In this document: in pieces, positions 1 through 8,746 of the stretch
How the letters are laid out: the number at the start of each line of letters is the position of its first letter
Position numbering within the stretch: the first letter of the stretch is position 1
DNA from: Candidatus Gastranaerophilales bacterium
Lineage (GTDB): Bacteria; Cyanobacteriota; Vampirovibrionia; Gastranaerophilales; Gastranaerophilaceae
Assembly: GCA_016282705.1 (NCBI GenBank)
Contig: JAEELO010000011.1
Location: 1-64,000 of the forward strand
DNA length: 64,000 bases
Reading direction: 5' to 3'
Program-made: the position numbers and the translations under genes
The notes under the pieces: model-generated
The model's input: only the letters and a program-made list of their open reading frames with translations
Databases searched by the model: none
Told to the model about the DNA's origin: nothing

Positions 1-282
1 GAATTCGTTGAAAAATGTAATAAATTCGGCGGTAACTTACCTGATGCACAAGGTGTTCCTGAAGAAATGCTTAATTATGCTTCTAAACACGGCGTTGCTA
101 AAATTAATATTGATACTGACTTAAGATTAGCAATGACATCTACAATCAGAGAATTCTTTATTGAACACCCTGAAAAATTTGACCCGCGTGAATATATGGG
201 ACCGGGAAGAACAGCCGTTAAAGAAATGGTTATGCACAAAATGCGTGATGTATTAGGTACAGCAGGCCACGCAAAAGACTAA
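1..282 (+). CDS. fba: Class II fructose-bisphosphate aldolase, C-terminal part (5' truncated by window edge)
   Basis: The reading frame is open from base 1 to a TAA at 280-282 and lacks its start. The visible 93 residues are the end of a class II (metal-dependent) aldolase, which interconverts fructose-1,6-bisphosphate with glyceraldehyde-3-phosphate and dihydroxyacetone phosphate in glycolysis. The diagnostic stretch is GVAKINIDTDLR, the phosphate-binding 'NIDTD' loop of the family, followed by the family-typical helix with YMGPGR. The gene ends just before a strong bidirectional terminator. TpiA, the next glycolytic enzyme, is encoded elsewhere in the window, so the pathway is not kept in one operon here. 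Confidence 0.93.
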   Translation, partial: EFVEKCNKFGGNLPDAQGVPEEMLNYASKHGVAKINIDTDLRLAMTSTIREFFIEHPEKFDPREYMGPGRTAVKEMVMHKMRDVLGTAGHAKD

Positions 283-307
283 CAAAGTTGAAACGAAAAC
301 CTATACT

Positions 308-343
308 AAAAACGGAAGTGTAATTTACACTTCCGTTTTTTTA
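308..343. terminator. Bidirectional rho-independent terminator
   Basis: An A-run, a stem of roughly 12-13 bp (AACGGAAGTGTAA paired with its complement) around a very small loop, and a T-run of seven. It lies between the convergent aldolase and XRE genes and looks usable from both sides. The stop codon of the XRE gene lies inside the T-run. Confidence 0.9.
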
Positions 344-646
344 AATACCTTTTAAAACTTTATATAATCGCAAAATATTTTCCTTTTTGTCAAGAGAACG
401 TATAATTTCTTTTTTCATTCCAACATAATCAATATCATTACTAAATAAAAACAATTCATAAAGGTTGACATCTAAAGCACGAGCTATTGCAGCAATAGTA
501 TCAGAAGAAGGATAATTGTTCCCATTCTCAATTCTGCTGATATTTTTAGAATCAATGCCAACCATTTCAGCAAGTTTATCCTGAGTATACTTTCTTTGTT
601 TTCTAATTTCCTGAATTCTTTTGCCCAGTTTACTTTTTAAACACAT
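341..646 (-). CDS. XRE-family helix-turn-helix transcriptional regulator
   Basis: A 101-residue protein made mostly of one lambda-repressor-like DNA-binding domain (residues ~8-65): GKRIQEIRKQRKYTQDKLAEM, then the recognition helix around SKNISRIENG. A C-terminal tail of about 30 residues has no recognisable ligand domain. This is the size of a stand-alone XRE regulator. AGGAGA lies 5-10 bases before the ATG. It is monocistronic, convergent with the aldolase gene and divergent from the polysaccharide cluster starting at 939, so regulation of that cluster or of itself is possible but not shown. The 290-base upstream spacer is very AT-rich and holds a small palindrome AGCCAATCGGCT near 880. Confidence 0.88.
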   Translation of the reverse strand: MCLKSKLGKRIQEIRKQRKYTQDKLAEMVGIDSKNISRIENGNNYPSSDTIAAIARALDVNLYELFLFSNDIDYVGMKKEIIRSLDKKENILRLYKVLKGI

Positions 647-938
647 ATTAATTTCTCCTAAATATAGGATGAATCACACAAAATAATTTTATAACCACTC
701 ACCGGATAGAATTTTTTTTTTTTATATTCTATATATTGATTATTTCAATTTAACATGTATAATTTTTTCATAATTCTATGTAATAAATAGAATTATATCG
801 GAAAATATGTAAGATTACCAATTTATTAATAAATTGTCCAAATGGGTAATCAAAAAGATTAAAAAAATAGCCAATCGGCTAAATGTTTCGAAAAAAGCTT
901 CATATTAATATAAAAATTAAATTGAGATTGGAAAAAAT

Positions 939-1517
939 ATGTATAAAGTCAGCATAATCATACCGGTTTATAATTCTGAGAAAACATTAAAAAAATGTTT
1001 AGATAGCATATTAAATCAATCATTTAAAGATAGAGAACTCGTAATAGTAAATGATGCTTCGGAAGATAAATCTTCAGAAATAATAAAAAATTATGCTGAT
1101 AAATATAAAAATATTTTATTCTTCGATAAAACCGAAAGAAAAGGCTTAACAAGAATAAAAAATTTAGCAATAGAAGCAGCCAGAGGAGAAAACATATTAG
1201 TTATAACCCCCGAAACTGTATTAGCGGAATCTTTTGTAGAAAAAGCTTATGAAATTCTAAATTCAAATAATCATATTGGTATTGTTTACCTTAAAGAGAA
1301 TAATAATGAAAACAAATTTAGTGAAAAACCAAGTTCTTGCTTTATGTTCAGAAAGCAAGATTTTATAGATTGCAGAAGATTTAGCAACAGTTTAGAGCAT
1401 GGCGATGAAAACACGGACTTATGGCTGCGTTTCAAGGAGAAAGAGTTTAAATTTTTACAAGTTGAAGAAAGAAGAGAAATTACTATTAAACAAGGGAAAG
1501 AGCATGTCCAAAATTAG
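939..1517 (+). CDS. Short GT2-like glycosyltransferase, DxD motif absent
   Basis: A 192-residue protein with the Rossmann-like start of a family 2 glycosyltransferase: VSIIIPVYNSEKTL, then LVIVNDASEDKS (nucleotide-sugar binding Asp) and the RIKNLAIEAARGE helix. At the place where GT-A enzymes carry the metal-binding DxD, this protein reads VITPETV, so the metal site looks lost. It is also shorter than most GT2 enzymes (about 250-330 residues). It overlaps the next gene by 14 bases in another frame and opens a polysaccharide cluster. It could be a non-catalytic partner, a metal-independent transferase or a decaying gene. GT2 fold confidence is high and activity is doubtful. Confidence 0.8.
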   Translation: MYKVSIIIPVYNSEKTLKKCLDSILNQSFKDRELVIVNDASEDKSSEIIKNYADKYKNILFFDKTERKGLTRIKNLAIEAARGENILVITPETVLAESFVEKAYEILNSNNHIGIVYLKENNNENKFSEKPSSCFMFRKQDFIDCRRFSNSLEHGDENTDLWLRFKEKEFKFLQVEERREITIKQGKEHVQN

Positions 1518-4500
1518 TGTAATTATACCAACAATGCAAAAAGATATTAACATTCTCAATATACTTGTTGATGAACTCGTTGAAGATACTAATGTCGGAG
1601 AAATCATTATCATAGATAATTCATTAAAAGGATATATTCATAAATCGGATAAAATCAATGTATTCTTACCCGATAAAAATATGTATGTAAATCCATCTTG
1701 GAACTATGGTATAAAAATATCAAATTATGAATATTTTGCTATTTTAAATGATGACCTCATATTACCATCTAATTTATGTAAACAAATTATAGAGTTTATA
1801 GATAAAACTCCAAATTGCGGAGTTATAGGATTAGAGTCATCAAGTGTAATGCAAGTAAATAACTTAAATTATAATCAATATACAGAAGAAAGTAATTTAT
1901 TATTTAAGCCTATTAATAACATTTATTCAAATAGTAATTTTTTTTGGGGTTCTGCAATATTTGGGAAAAAAGAAAATTATTATACTATTCCTGATGAAAT
2001 GCTTATTTATAGTGGAGATAATTATTTAATTTTTAAAAATAAAAAAAATAAGAAACAAAATTACGCAATAAGCAATATTAAAGTTTTTCATTGTGGTTCA
2101 TTAACAAGTTCAAATCCAAAATTTAATCCTATCAAAACGAATGATATGCTATTTTTCTGCAAACTAGATAAAGACTATCGCAGATTTAAACAAAAACAAA
2201 AGAAAGAGCAAATAATAAGTGGGATAACATTAAATAAATTAGAAAGACTTTTTTCCATAAAAAATTCTTGCAATAAAAAATATAAAATTATAACTATTTT
2301 TAATATTAAATTTATCAAGAGCATAAATTTTTCGGATAAAGAACCCAATTCCTGTAAACGTAAACCAATAGAATATATATTTTCTGTAAAAAACTCAAAC
2401 AATAAAGAACAAAAAATTATAACTATTTTAGGATTAAAAATAAAAAGAAAAAATTATAAAAAATTATTTTTGAGAGATGAAGAAATAATAAAAAATAATA
2501 AAAAATTACTTAGAAATAAAACAAAAGAAATAAAAAAATACAAAAAGATTGTTTCAGAAAATAAATCAAATATTAAGATTTTAAAAACCGAACTTATTTC
2601 TAAAGCGATGGGGAAACACAATTATGAAGCTTTTTATAAGTATATTCTGCCTATAAATACAATTAAAAAAATAATAGATAATGATAATATCAAAATAGTT
2701 TCGTTTGATATATTTGATACTTTATTAATAAGACCTTGTATTTTCCCTACAGATATTTTCTATTTAATTGCAAATAAAATTAATCATATATATAATATAG
2801 ACTTTATTGATTTACGTTTAAATGTTGAACAAAAGCTGGGGAATATATATGCTAACATAGACGAAATATATGATTTTATAGAAAAAGAATATCAACTGGA
2901 ACATAGTTTAGCAGAAAAGATTAAGCAAGAAGAATTATTATGCGAAAAACAATTACTCACAGTAAGGAATGATATTAAAGAAATATATGAATATGCAAAA
3001 TCAAAAGGGAAAAAAATTATAGCAATATCGGATATGTATTTATCTTCCGATTTTTTAAAAAATATATTAATTAATAACGGTTATAAGGATATTAGCTATA
3101 TATATATTTCAAATGAAATTAACGCACGTAAAGATATTGGTAATTTATATGATTTTGTAATTAAGAAAGAAAATGTAAAACCGTCACAAATCTGCCATAT
3201 TGGCGATAATTATGAATCTGATTATAAAGTTGCATTAAACAAATACATAACAGCTATTTATTATCCTTCAATAAAAAACATTGTTTTGGGACAAAACTCT
3301 ATTTACAAAGATATTTTTCCAAAAGATATATCTAATGACCCCATAGTAAGAATATTGTTAGGATACACATTTAATCAACTATTTAAAGATAGAGAAATTG
3401 CACCACAAGGCCCTAGTTTGTTTACAAATATTCAGGATTTTATTAAACTTTGTATTTGCCCAGTACTATTTTATATTGCACATTTTATTTCTACGAATTC
3501 AAATATTCAAACGAATTATAATACTGTATATTTTGCAGCAAGAGATGGTTATTTACCTCAAATAGCATATGATATAATTTCAAATCATATAAGTAAAGAA
3601 TGTATACCGTCTAAGTACATATATGCAGGAAGAAGAGCATATTTTTCCCTTATTAATGAGAATATAGAAGATTTTATTAATAGATATATTAAATATATTA
3701 ACAAAGATATAAATTTAAAAGATATTTTAAATGCATTTATAACAGACAAACAATTACTATCAAAAATTTATAACAATATACCTCCAGATATATTAAATTA
3801 TTCTATAAAAGAAAATCATAAAGAATGCTTTAATGAATTAAATAAATTTAAAGAAGATATTAACGAATACGAAAAAAAGCACAAAAATAATGCTATTCTA
3901 TATTATCAATCTCAAATCAAACAAATTACAGAAGAAAATATTATTTTCGATATTGGTTACAGCGGAACGATTGGTGATGCTCTATATACAGCAACCGGTA
4001 AAAAATGGAATAAAATATATTTATGGCAAAAAGAAGAAAACCAAAAAAAAGATAAATTAAATGAAACTTATACAATAGAACTGTTCAATAGAAAGAGATA
4101 TAGTAATAATCTTTTGTATGAAGAGATTTTTTCACCATTAGAAGGCAGTTGTCTTGGTTTTAGAGAGGATCATACACCTATCATTGAAGATATATCTTTT
4201 TCTGAGGAAATGAAAAATGATTATAAGACAATAAAAGAAACTTTAGTAAATTATTTAAATAATATTTGTTCACTCTTCCAAGATTATGTTAAATATTTGA
4301 CTGTTACAAATAGCGAAGATTTGCAAGAAATTCTTTTTTATATGTTATCCAAATCGCCTTATTTGGAAGCTTCAATATTTAAAAATATTATATTTAAAGA
4401 TGGTATATGTTATACAGAAGCAGAATCTCTAGAATCCAAAATATATACACCTAATAGAAAATATGAACATGTTTTCCAACTCACAGGATTTAATAATCCT

Positions 4501-5295
4501 TCAAATTACATAGAACATATTAAACTTAATAAAGATAATTATTTTAACCCAAAAGTTGCTATTCATCTTCATTTATATAATTTAAATTTATCAAATGAAA
4601 TTTTAAATTATTTAAAGAATTTTCCATATAAATTTGATTTATTAATAACCACCATAGATATAAACAACAAACATTGGATTGAAAACATTTTTAATAAAAA
4701 TATTATAGAAAATTTAAATAATTTATTTGTAATAGAGACAATAAACAGAGGAAGGGATGTTTCACCTTGGTTAATCGGAACAAAAGAATATCAAACAAAT
4801 TATGATTTATTTTGTCATATACATTCAAAAGAATCAAAACATTTTGGTAATATGGCAATTAATTGGCGAAGATATCTCTATAATAATTTGATTTCCAAAC
4901 AAGCTGTAATTAATATCTTTGAACTTTTTAAACAAGATAAAAATATTGGTTGTGTTTTTCCAAAAGAATATTATGAAATAGCAAATTTGTGTATAAATAA
5001 GGACATAAATCCGGAAGGAAAAGATGGAGAAATAGATATAATAAGGAATTTATCAAAAAAAATGGAAATAAAGAGGCGCTATTGCAAAAGTAATATTATA
5101 TTCTCTGCGGGAACAATGATGTGGTATAGACCAAATGCATTAAAACCACTATTTGATTTGAATTTATCATATGAAGATTTTCCTGAAGAACCAATTGAAG
5201 TAGGAGGAACTATTGCACATGCCATAGAACGTTTACCGTCTTTTGTATGTAATGAAAATGGATACAAAACGGTTATTTATAATCAGGAGCAATAA
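1504..5295 (+). CDS. Multidomain polysaccharide protein: GT2-like, HAD-like and RgpF-like domains
   Basis: Residue 1 is placed at ATG 1504, after GGGAAAG and followed by KISVIIPTM; the frame is open further upstream but an earlier start would split the GT fold. The 1263 residues read as: GT2-type domain (~1-240, LNDD at the DxD position); two copies of an FSIKN...ITILGLKIK module (~249 and ~292); a lysine-rich coiled stretch; a HAD-type domain with FDIFDTLL (~400), ISDMYLSS (~508) and HIGDNYESD (~565); a middle region with FAARDGYLP and FDIGYSGT; and a C-terminal rhamnan-synthesis F-like domain (~1015-1260) with NRGRDVSPWL, HSKES, FSAGTMMWYR and GTIAHAIERLP. RgpF-like domains occur in surface rhamnan and capsule glycosyltransferases. 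The role is probably chain assembly at the cytoplasmic face; no membrane segment is seen. The sugar specificity is unknown. Confidence 0.82.
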   Translation: MSKISVIIPTMQKDINILNILVDELVEDTNVGEIIIIDNSLKGYIHKSDKINVFLPDKNMYVNPSWNYGIKISNYEYFAILNDDLILPSNLCKQIIEFIDKTPNCGVIGLESSSVMQVNNLNYNQYTEESNLLFKPINNIYSNSNFFWGSAIFGKKENYYTIPDEMLIYSGDNYLIFKNKKNKKQNYAISNIKVFHCGSLTSSNPKFNPIKTNDMLFFCKLDKDYRRFKQKQKKEQIISGITLNKLERLFSIKNSCNKKYKIITIFNIKFIKSINFSDKEPNSCKRKPIEYIFSVKNSNNKEQKIITILGLKIKRKNYKKLFLRDEEIIKNNKKLLRNKTKEIKKYKKIVSENKSNIKILKTELISKAMGKHNYEAFYKYILPINTIKKIIDNDNIKIVSFDIFDTLLIRPCIFPTDIFYLIANKINHIYNIDFIDLRLNVEQKLGNIYANIDEIYDFIEKEYQLEHSLAEKIKQEELLCEKQLLTVRNDIKEIYEYAKSKGKKIIAISDMYLSSDFLKNILINNGYKDISYIYISNEINARKDIGNLYDFVIKKENVKPSQICHIGDNYESDYKVALNKYITAIYYPSIKNIVLGQNSIYKDIFPKDISNDPIVRILLGYTFNQLFKDREIAPQGPSLFTNIQDFIKLCICPVLFYIAHFISTNSNIQTNYNTVYFAARDGYLPQIAYDIISNHISKECIPSKYIYAGRRAYFSLINENIEDFINRYIKYINKDINLKDILNAFITDKQLLSKIYNNIPPDILNYSIKENHKECFNELNKFKEDINEYEKKHKNNAILYYQSQIKQITEENIIFDIGYSGTIGDALYTATGKKWNKIYLWQKEENQKKDKLNETYTIELFNRKRYSNNLLYEEIFSPLEGSCLGFREDHTPIIEDISFSEEMKNDYKTIKETLVNYLNNICSLFQDYVKYLTVTNSEDLQEILFYMLSKSPYLEASIFKNIIFKDGICYTEAESLESKIYTPNRKYEHVFQLTGFNNPSNYIEHIKLNKDNYFNPKVAIHLHLYNLNLSNEILNYLKNFPYKFDLLITTIDINNKHWIENIFNKNIIENLNNLFVIETINRGRDVSPWLIGTKEYQTNYDLFCHIHSKESKHFGNMAINWRRYLYNNLISKQAVINIFELFKQDKNIGCVFPKEYYEIANLCINKDINPEGKDGEIDIIRNLSKKMEIKRRYCKSNIIFSAGTMMWYRPNALKPLFDLNLSYEDFPEEPIEVGGTIAHAIERLPSFVCNENGYKTVIYNQEQ

Positions 5296-5299
5296 ATAT

Positions 5300-7525
5300 A
5301 TGAAAAAATTATTTTTTACAACAACTTCTTCTGATAAAAGACATAAAGTAATTTATTTTTTAGGAATAACTATAAAAATAAGAAGAGAAATAAATCCACC
5401 ATTTTCCATTATTATGCCTACATATAATCGTGCATTTTGTATAGAAAAAGCAATAGATTCTTTAATAAATCAAAATTATATAAAGTGGCAACTAATTATT
5501 ATTGATGATGGTTCCACAGATAATACTAAAGAGCTAATAAAAACTAAATATGCTAATTATATTAAAAATAAAAAAATGGTATATAAATATATACCAAATA
5601 GCGGTGTATGTAAAGCAAGAAATATGGGATTAAAACTATCAAAATATTCATGGATTGCATACTTAGATAGTGATAATGAAATGTGTTTAAAATTTTTAAA
5701 AAATTTTGCAAAAGCTATTTATAACAACCCAAATAAAAAATGTTTTTACGCAAAATTTAAAAGATCTAATAATGAAATCATCGGTACAACGTTTGATTTT
5801 AAATCATTATGTCAACAAAACTATATAGATTTAGGTGTATTTGTTCACCACAAATCACTTATAAAAGAATATGGCAATTTTGATACAACCTTAAAACGAC
5901 TGGTAGACTGGGATTTAATAATCAGATATACAAGATATAATAAACCTTATTTCATTAATAAAGTTCTTTTAAATTATAATAGCAATGATAATTACAAAAG
6001 AATTTCTAATTATGGAACATATGAAGAATACAGAGAGATAATTTATAGCAGAATTAGTAATTATAAAAAAGAAGAACCGTTTATATCTAATATTTTTTCC
6101 ATAAAAAATGATGATATACGCAAAGTTATAACCATTTTAGGGTTAAAAATAAAGTTCAAAAGTAAAAAGTTGATTGAAAGAAAAAGATTTAAAAATATAG
6201 AAAATCTATTAAAAGAACATTCTATCAAAATTAAAAATTATAAAAAAGATTTTAACCAACAAAAATCAAATATTGAAAAACAAAATAAATTAATTTTAGA
6301 GCAAGAAAAAAGGATAGAAGAACAAGGAGTAAAGATAGAAGAGCAAAATAGAAAGATTGAAAAACAAAATACAATTCTCTCTGAATTAAAATTAAAAGCA
6401 GAGGAACAAAAAATAATAATTGATGAAAATAAATCACTTTTAAATAAATTAAAATTAGAAATTGAAGAGAACAAAAACATAATTGACAAACAAAACTTAA
6501 TTTCTAATGAATTGAAATCAAAATTAAATGAACTGGATAAAATAAATTTAGAACAAAAAAATCAAATAGAAAAACAAATTATTGAAATCAATTTATTAAA
6601 TAAAAAATTCTCGTATCAACAAAAGGCTTTTGAATATAAATTATGCAAATATATGTCAACTGAAAAATACTCTGAATATTTAAAAGATTGGTATAAAAAT
6701 CATATTGGAGAAGTTTTAAATATTGATAATCCAAAAACATATAATGAAAAAATACAATGGATGAAGTTACATGATTCTACACCTATTAAAACACAACTTG
6801 CTGATAAATATCTTGTAAGAAATTGGGTAAAAGAGAAAATAGGTGAAGAATACTTAATACCATTATTAGGAGTTTGGGATAATTTTGATGATATTAATTT
6901 TGATGAAATGCCGGAGAAATTTGTTCTGAAATGCAATCATGGATGTGCATACAATATAATAGTTAAAGATAAATACAAATTTAATATAGAAGATGCAAGA
7001 AAAAAAATAAATAATTGGATGAATGAAAATTTTGCATTCTGTGCAGGTTTTGAACTTCATTATAAAGATATTCAAAGAAAAATTATTGCAGAACAATATA
7101 TTGAAAATGATGATAGCGATTTGTATGATTACAAATTCTGGTGTTTTGATGGCGAAGTAAAATACATACAATTCTTATCCGAACGTAATACAAAAGGCTT
7201 AAAAATGGCTTTTTATAATACAGATTGGGAAAAACAGGACTTTGTTTATTCGTATCCTTTAGATACTAAAAATATTGAGAAGCCTGATAATTTAGAAGAA
7301 ATGATTAGATTGGCAGAAAAATTATCGGAAGGTTTTAATCACATTCGTGTTGATTTTTACAGGTTAAATAACGGAAAAATATATTTTGGAGAAATGACCT
7401 TTACATCCTGTTCAGGAGTTTGCAAATGGGTTCCCAAAGGACAAGATTTGATTATGGGAGAAATGATAAAACTTCCAATTACAAAAACAAAGAACGAACT
7501 CACAGAATGGATTGATATAAAATAA
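5300..7525 (+). CDS. GT2 glycosyltransferase fused through a coiled coil to a TupA-like ATP-grasp domain
   Basis: The start is ATG 5300, 11 bases after AGGAG and five bases after the previous stop; upstream in-frame codons overlap the preceding gene. The 741 residues begin with a variant of the cluster's short module (KVIYFLGITIKI), then a GT2 domain (~33-250: SIIMPTYNRAF, IIDDGSTDNT, and an intact DxD in YLDSDNEM). A second module copy (~264-288, IFSIKNDDIRK) leads into a Q/E/K-rich coiled coil of about 150 residues. The C-terminal ~290 residues match the TupA-like ATP-grasp family: NPKTYNEKIQWMKL, DKYLVRNWV, YLIPLLGVWD, FVLKCNHG, and HIRVDFYR with GEMTFTSC. ATP-grasp members of this type ligate acyl or amino groups in cell-wall polymers. 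A bifunctional transferase and decorating ligase is the likely role. Confidence 0.87.
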   Translation: MKKLFFTTTSSDKRHKVIYFLGITIKIRREINPPFSIIMPTYNRAFCIEKAIDSLINQNYIKWQLIIIDDGSTDNTKELIKTKYANYIKNKKMVYKYIPNSGVCKARNMGLKLSKYSWIAYLDSDNEMCLKFLKNFAKAIYNNPNKKCFYAKFKRSNNEIIGTTFDFKSLCQQNYIDLGVFVHHKSLIKEYGNFDTTLKRLVDWDLIIRYTRYNKPYFINKVLLNYNSNDNYKRISNYGTYEEYREIIYSRISNYKKEEPFISNIFSIKNDDIRKVITILGLKIKFKSKKLIERKRFKNIENLLKEHSIKIKNYKKDFNQQKSNIEKQNKLILEQEKRIEEQGVKIEEQNRKIEKQNTILSELKLKAEEQKIIIDENKSLLNKLKLEIEENKNIIDKQNLISNELKSKLNELDKINLEQKNQIEKQIIEINLLNKKFSYQQKAFEYKLCKYMSTEKYSEYLKDWYKNHIGEVLNIDNPKTYNEKIQWMKLHDSTPIKTQLADKYLVRNWVKEKIGEEYLIPLLGVWDNFDDINFDEMPEKFVLKCNHGCAYNIIVKDKYKFNIEDARKKINNWMNENFAFCAGFELHYKDIQRKIIAEQYIENDDSDLYDYKFWCFDGEVKYIQFLSERNTKGLKMAFYNTDWEKQDFVYSYPLDTKNIEKPDNLEEMIRLAEKLSEGFNHIRVDFYRLNNGKIYFGEMTFTSCSGVCKWVPKGQDLIMGEMIKLPITKTKNELTEWIDIK

Positions 7526-7605
7526 AATTATAAAAAATCATGATAAAATAAGTTTAATTCACTCATTGTTATAAAAACATACATTCAAACGGAAAAGAAA
7601 TCTAA

Positions 7606-8700
7606 ATGTCAGTTAAAAAGTTTATACAAAATATATTTTCAGTCAGAAATAAAGACTTTCATAAAGTAATTACTATTTTGGGTATAAAAATTAAGTTCAA
7701 ACACCAAAAAGATAATGAATGCAAAAAAATTTCAGAACTGGAAAATAAAATTAAAAATCTTTCCAAAAACCTAAAGGAACAAGAAAAAAAGAATATTGAT
7801 TTGGAAAAGACCATAAATAATCAAAAAACGGAACTGGATAAACTGCAAAATAATATAGAAATCCTTGGAAGTGAAACATTAAAAATAAACCAAACAGCAG
7901 AAATTACCGAACTTGCAATGCTAAAAACCAAATATCATTGGGATAATATAAAAATTCCCCAAATTAAAAATAATTTTCAAACTATTGAAGAGTTAAAGAA
8001 CACAAATAAAAGTATAATCCGTTTTGGTAACGGCGATTTTGACATACTTAAAGGTAATAGTATGCCATATCAAAAATACGATAAATATATTGCAGATACT
8101 TTGAAAACTATTTGTTATGAAAACGATGAAAATTTAATGACAGGTATTCCTGAGCCATATTACGATTTTCCTATTGAACTTGTTGAAAGTTCCAAAAGAT
8201 TTATTTTAAATTGGTTCCCTAAATGGCATAAAATAATTGAAAAATATATTAATTATGAAAAGATATATTATTCAACTCACATTTCACAGGCATTTCCGGT
8301 ATATAGACAATACGATTTTAAAAACCACTATAACAATCTGAAGGAAATATGGAATAACAAGAAAATAACTGTAATAACAGGTGATAGAGTATACAACAAT
8401 ATAGAACATAATATTTTTGAGAATGCCGAAAGCATAAACTATATTTATGGTCCTACAGAAAATGCTTTTGATGAATATGAAAATTTAAAAAATAGAATTT
8501 TCAATACAGAGAAAGATAATATTTTAATTTTTGCACTTGGTCCTGCCGGTAAGGTACTGGCATATGATATGTATAAAGCAGGCTATCGTGTACTGGATTT
8601 AGGACATATTATAAAAGATTATGATTTTTACAAAAAGACAGAAAATAAATCACAAGATTATTATAATAAATGCAGAAAAAAGTTTTTCGATAAAGATTAG
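7606..8700 (+). CDS. GT-D fold (DUF1792) glycosyltransferase with N-terminal FSVRN module and coiled coil
   Basis: A 364-residue protein. Residues ~8-31 carry the cluster's shared module (IFSVRNKDF then KVITILGIKIKFK), residues ~35-95 form a charged coiled coil, and ~110-360 form a DUF1792-type domain: SIIRFGNGDFDIL at its start, VITGDRVYNN, and the closing LIFALGPAGKVLAYDMYKAGYRV split by short loops. DUF1792 is the GT-D fold first described for a streptococcal adhesin glycosyltransferase; the DxE-type metal site probably corresponds to GDFD here. It sits between the ATP-grasp gene and ugd on the same strand, consistent with a glucosyltransferase-like step in the same polymer. The start ATG follows a weak GGAAAAG. 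Confidence 0.82.
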   Translation: MSVKKFIQNIFSVRNKDFHKVITILGIKIKFKHQKDNECKKISELENKIKNLSKNLKEQEKKNIDLEKTINNQKTELDKLQNNIEILGSETLKINQTAEITELAMLKTKYHWDNIKIPQIKNNFQTIEELKNTNKSIIRFGNGDFDILKGNSMPYQKYDKYIADTLKTICYENDENLMTGIPEPYYDFPIELVESSKRFILNWFPKWHKIIEKYINYEKIYYSTHISQAFPVYRQYDFKNHYNNLKEIWNNKKITVITGDRVYNNIEHNIFENAESINYIYGPTENAFDEYENLKNRIFNTEKDNILIFALGPAGKVLAYDMYKAGYRVLDLGHIIKDYDFYKKTENKSQDYYNKCRKKFFDKD

Positions 8701-8746
8701 TAATTAATAAAAAATTATAATAAAATTAAACAATAGAGAGGGTTTT

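Noticed and set aside
1399-1503. Longer N-terminus for the 1504 protein (start at 1399)
   Set aside because: It would overlap the GT2 gene by 119 bases and put 35 non-GT residues before the GT2 start; ATG 1504 has a ribosome site and fits the fold.
939-5295. One frameshifted gene covering the 939 and 1504 frames
   Set aside because: Each frame has its own complete GT2 start (VSIIIPVYN and ISVIIPTM), so they are two genes with a 14-base overlap.
6252-6489. Antisense ORFs opposite the coiled coil
   Set aside because: They arise from A-rich coiled-coil codons read backwards and consist of Phe/Leu/Ser runs.
6280-6540. Tandem DNA repeats or CRISPR-like array
   Set aside because: The periodicity is heptad protein periodicity in a coiled coil, not constant repeats with spacers.
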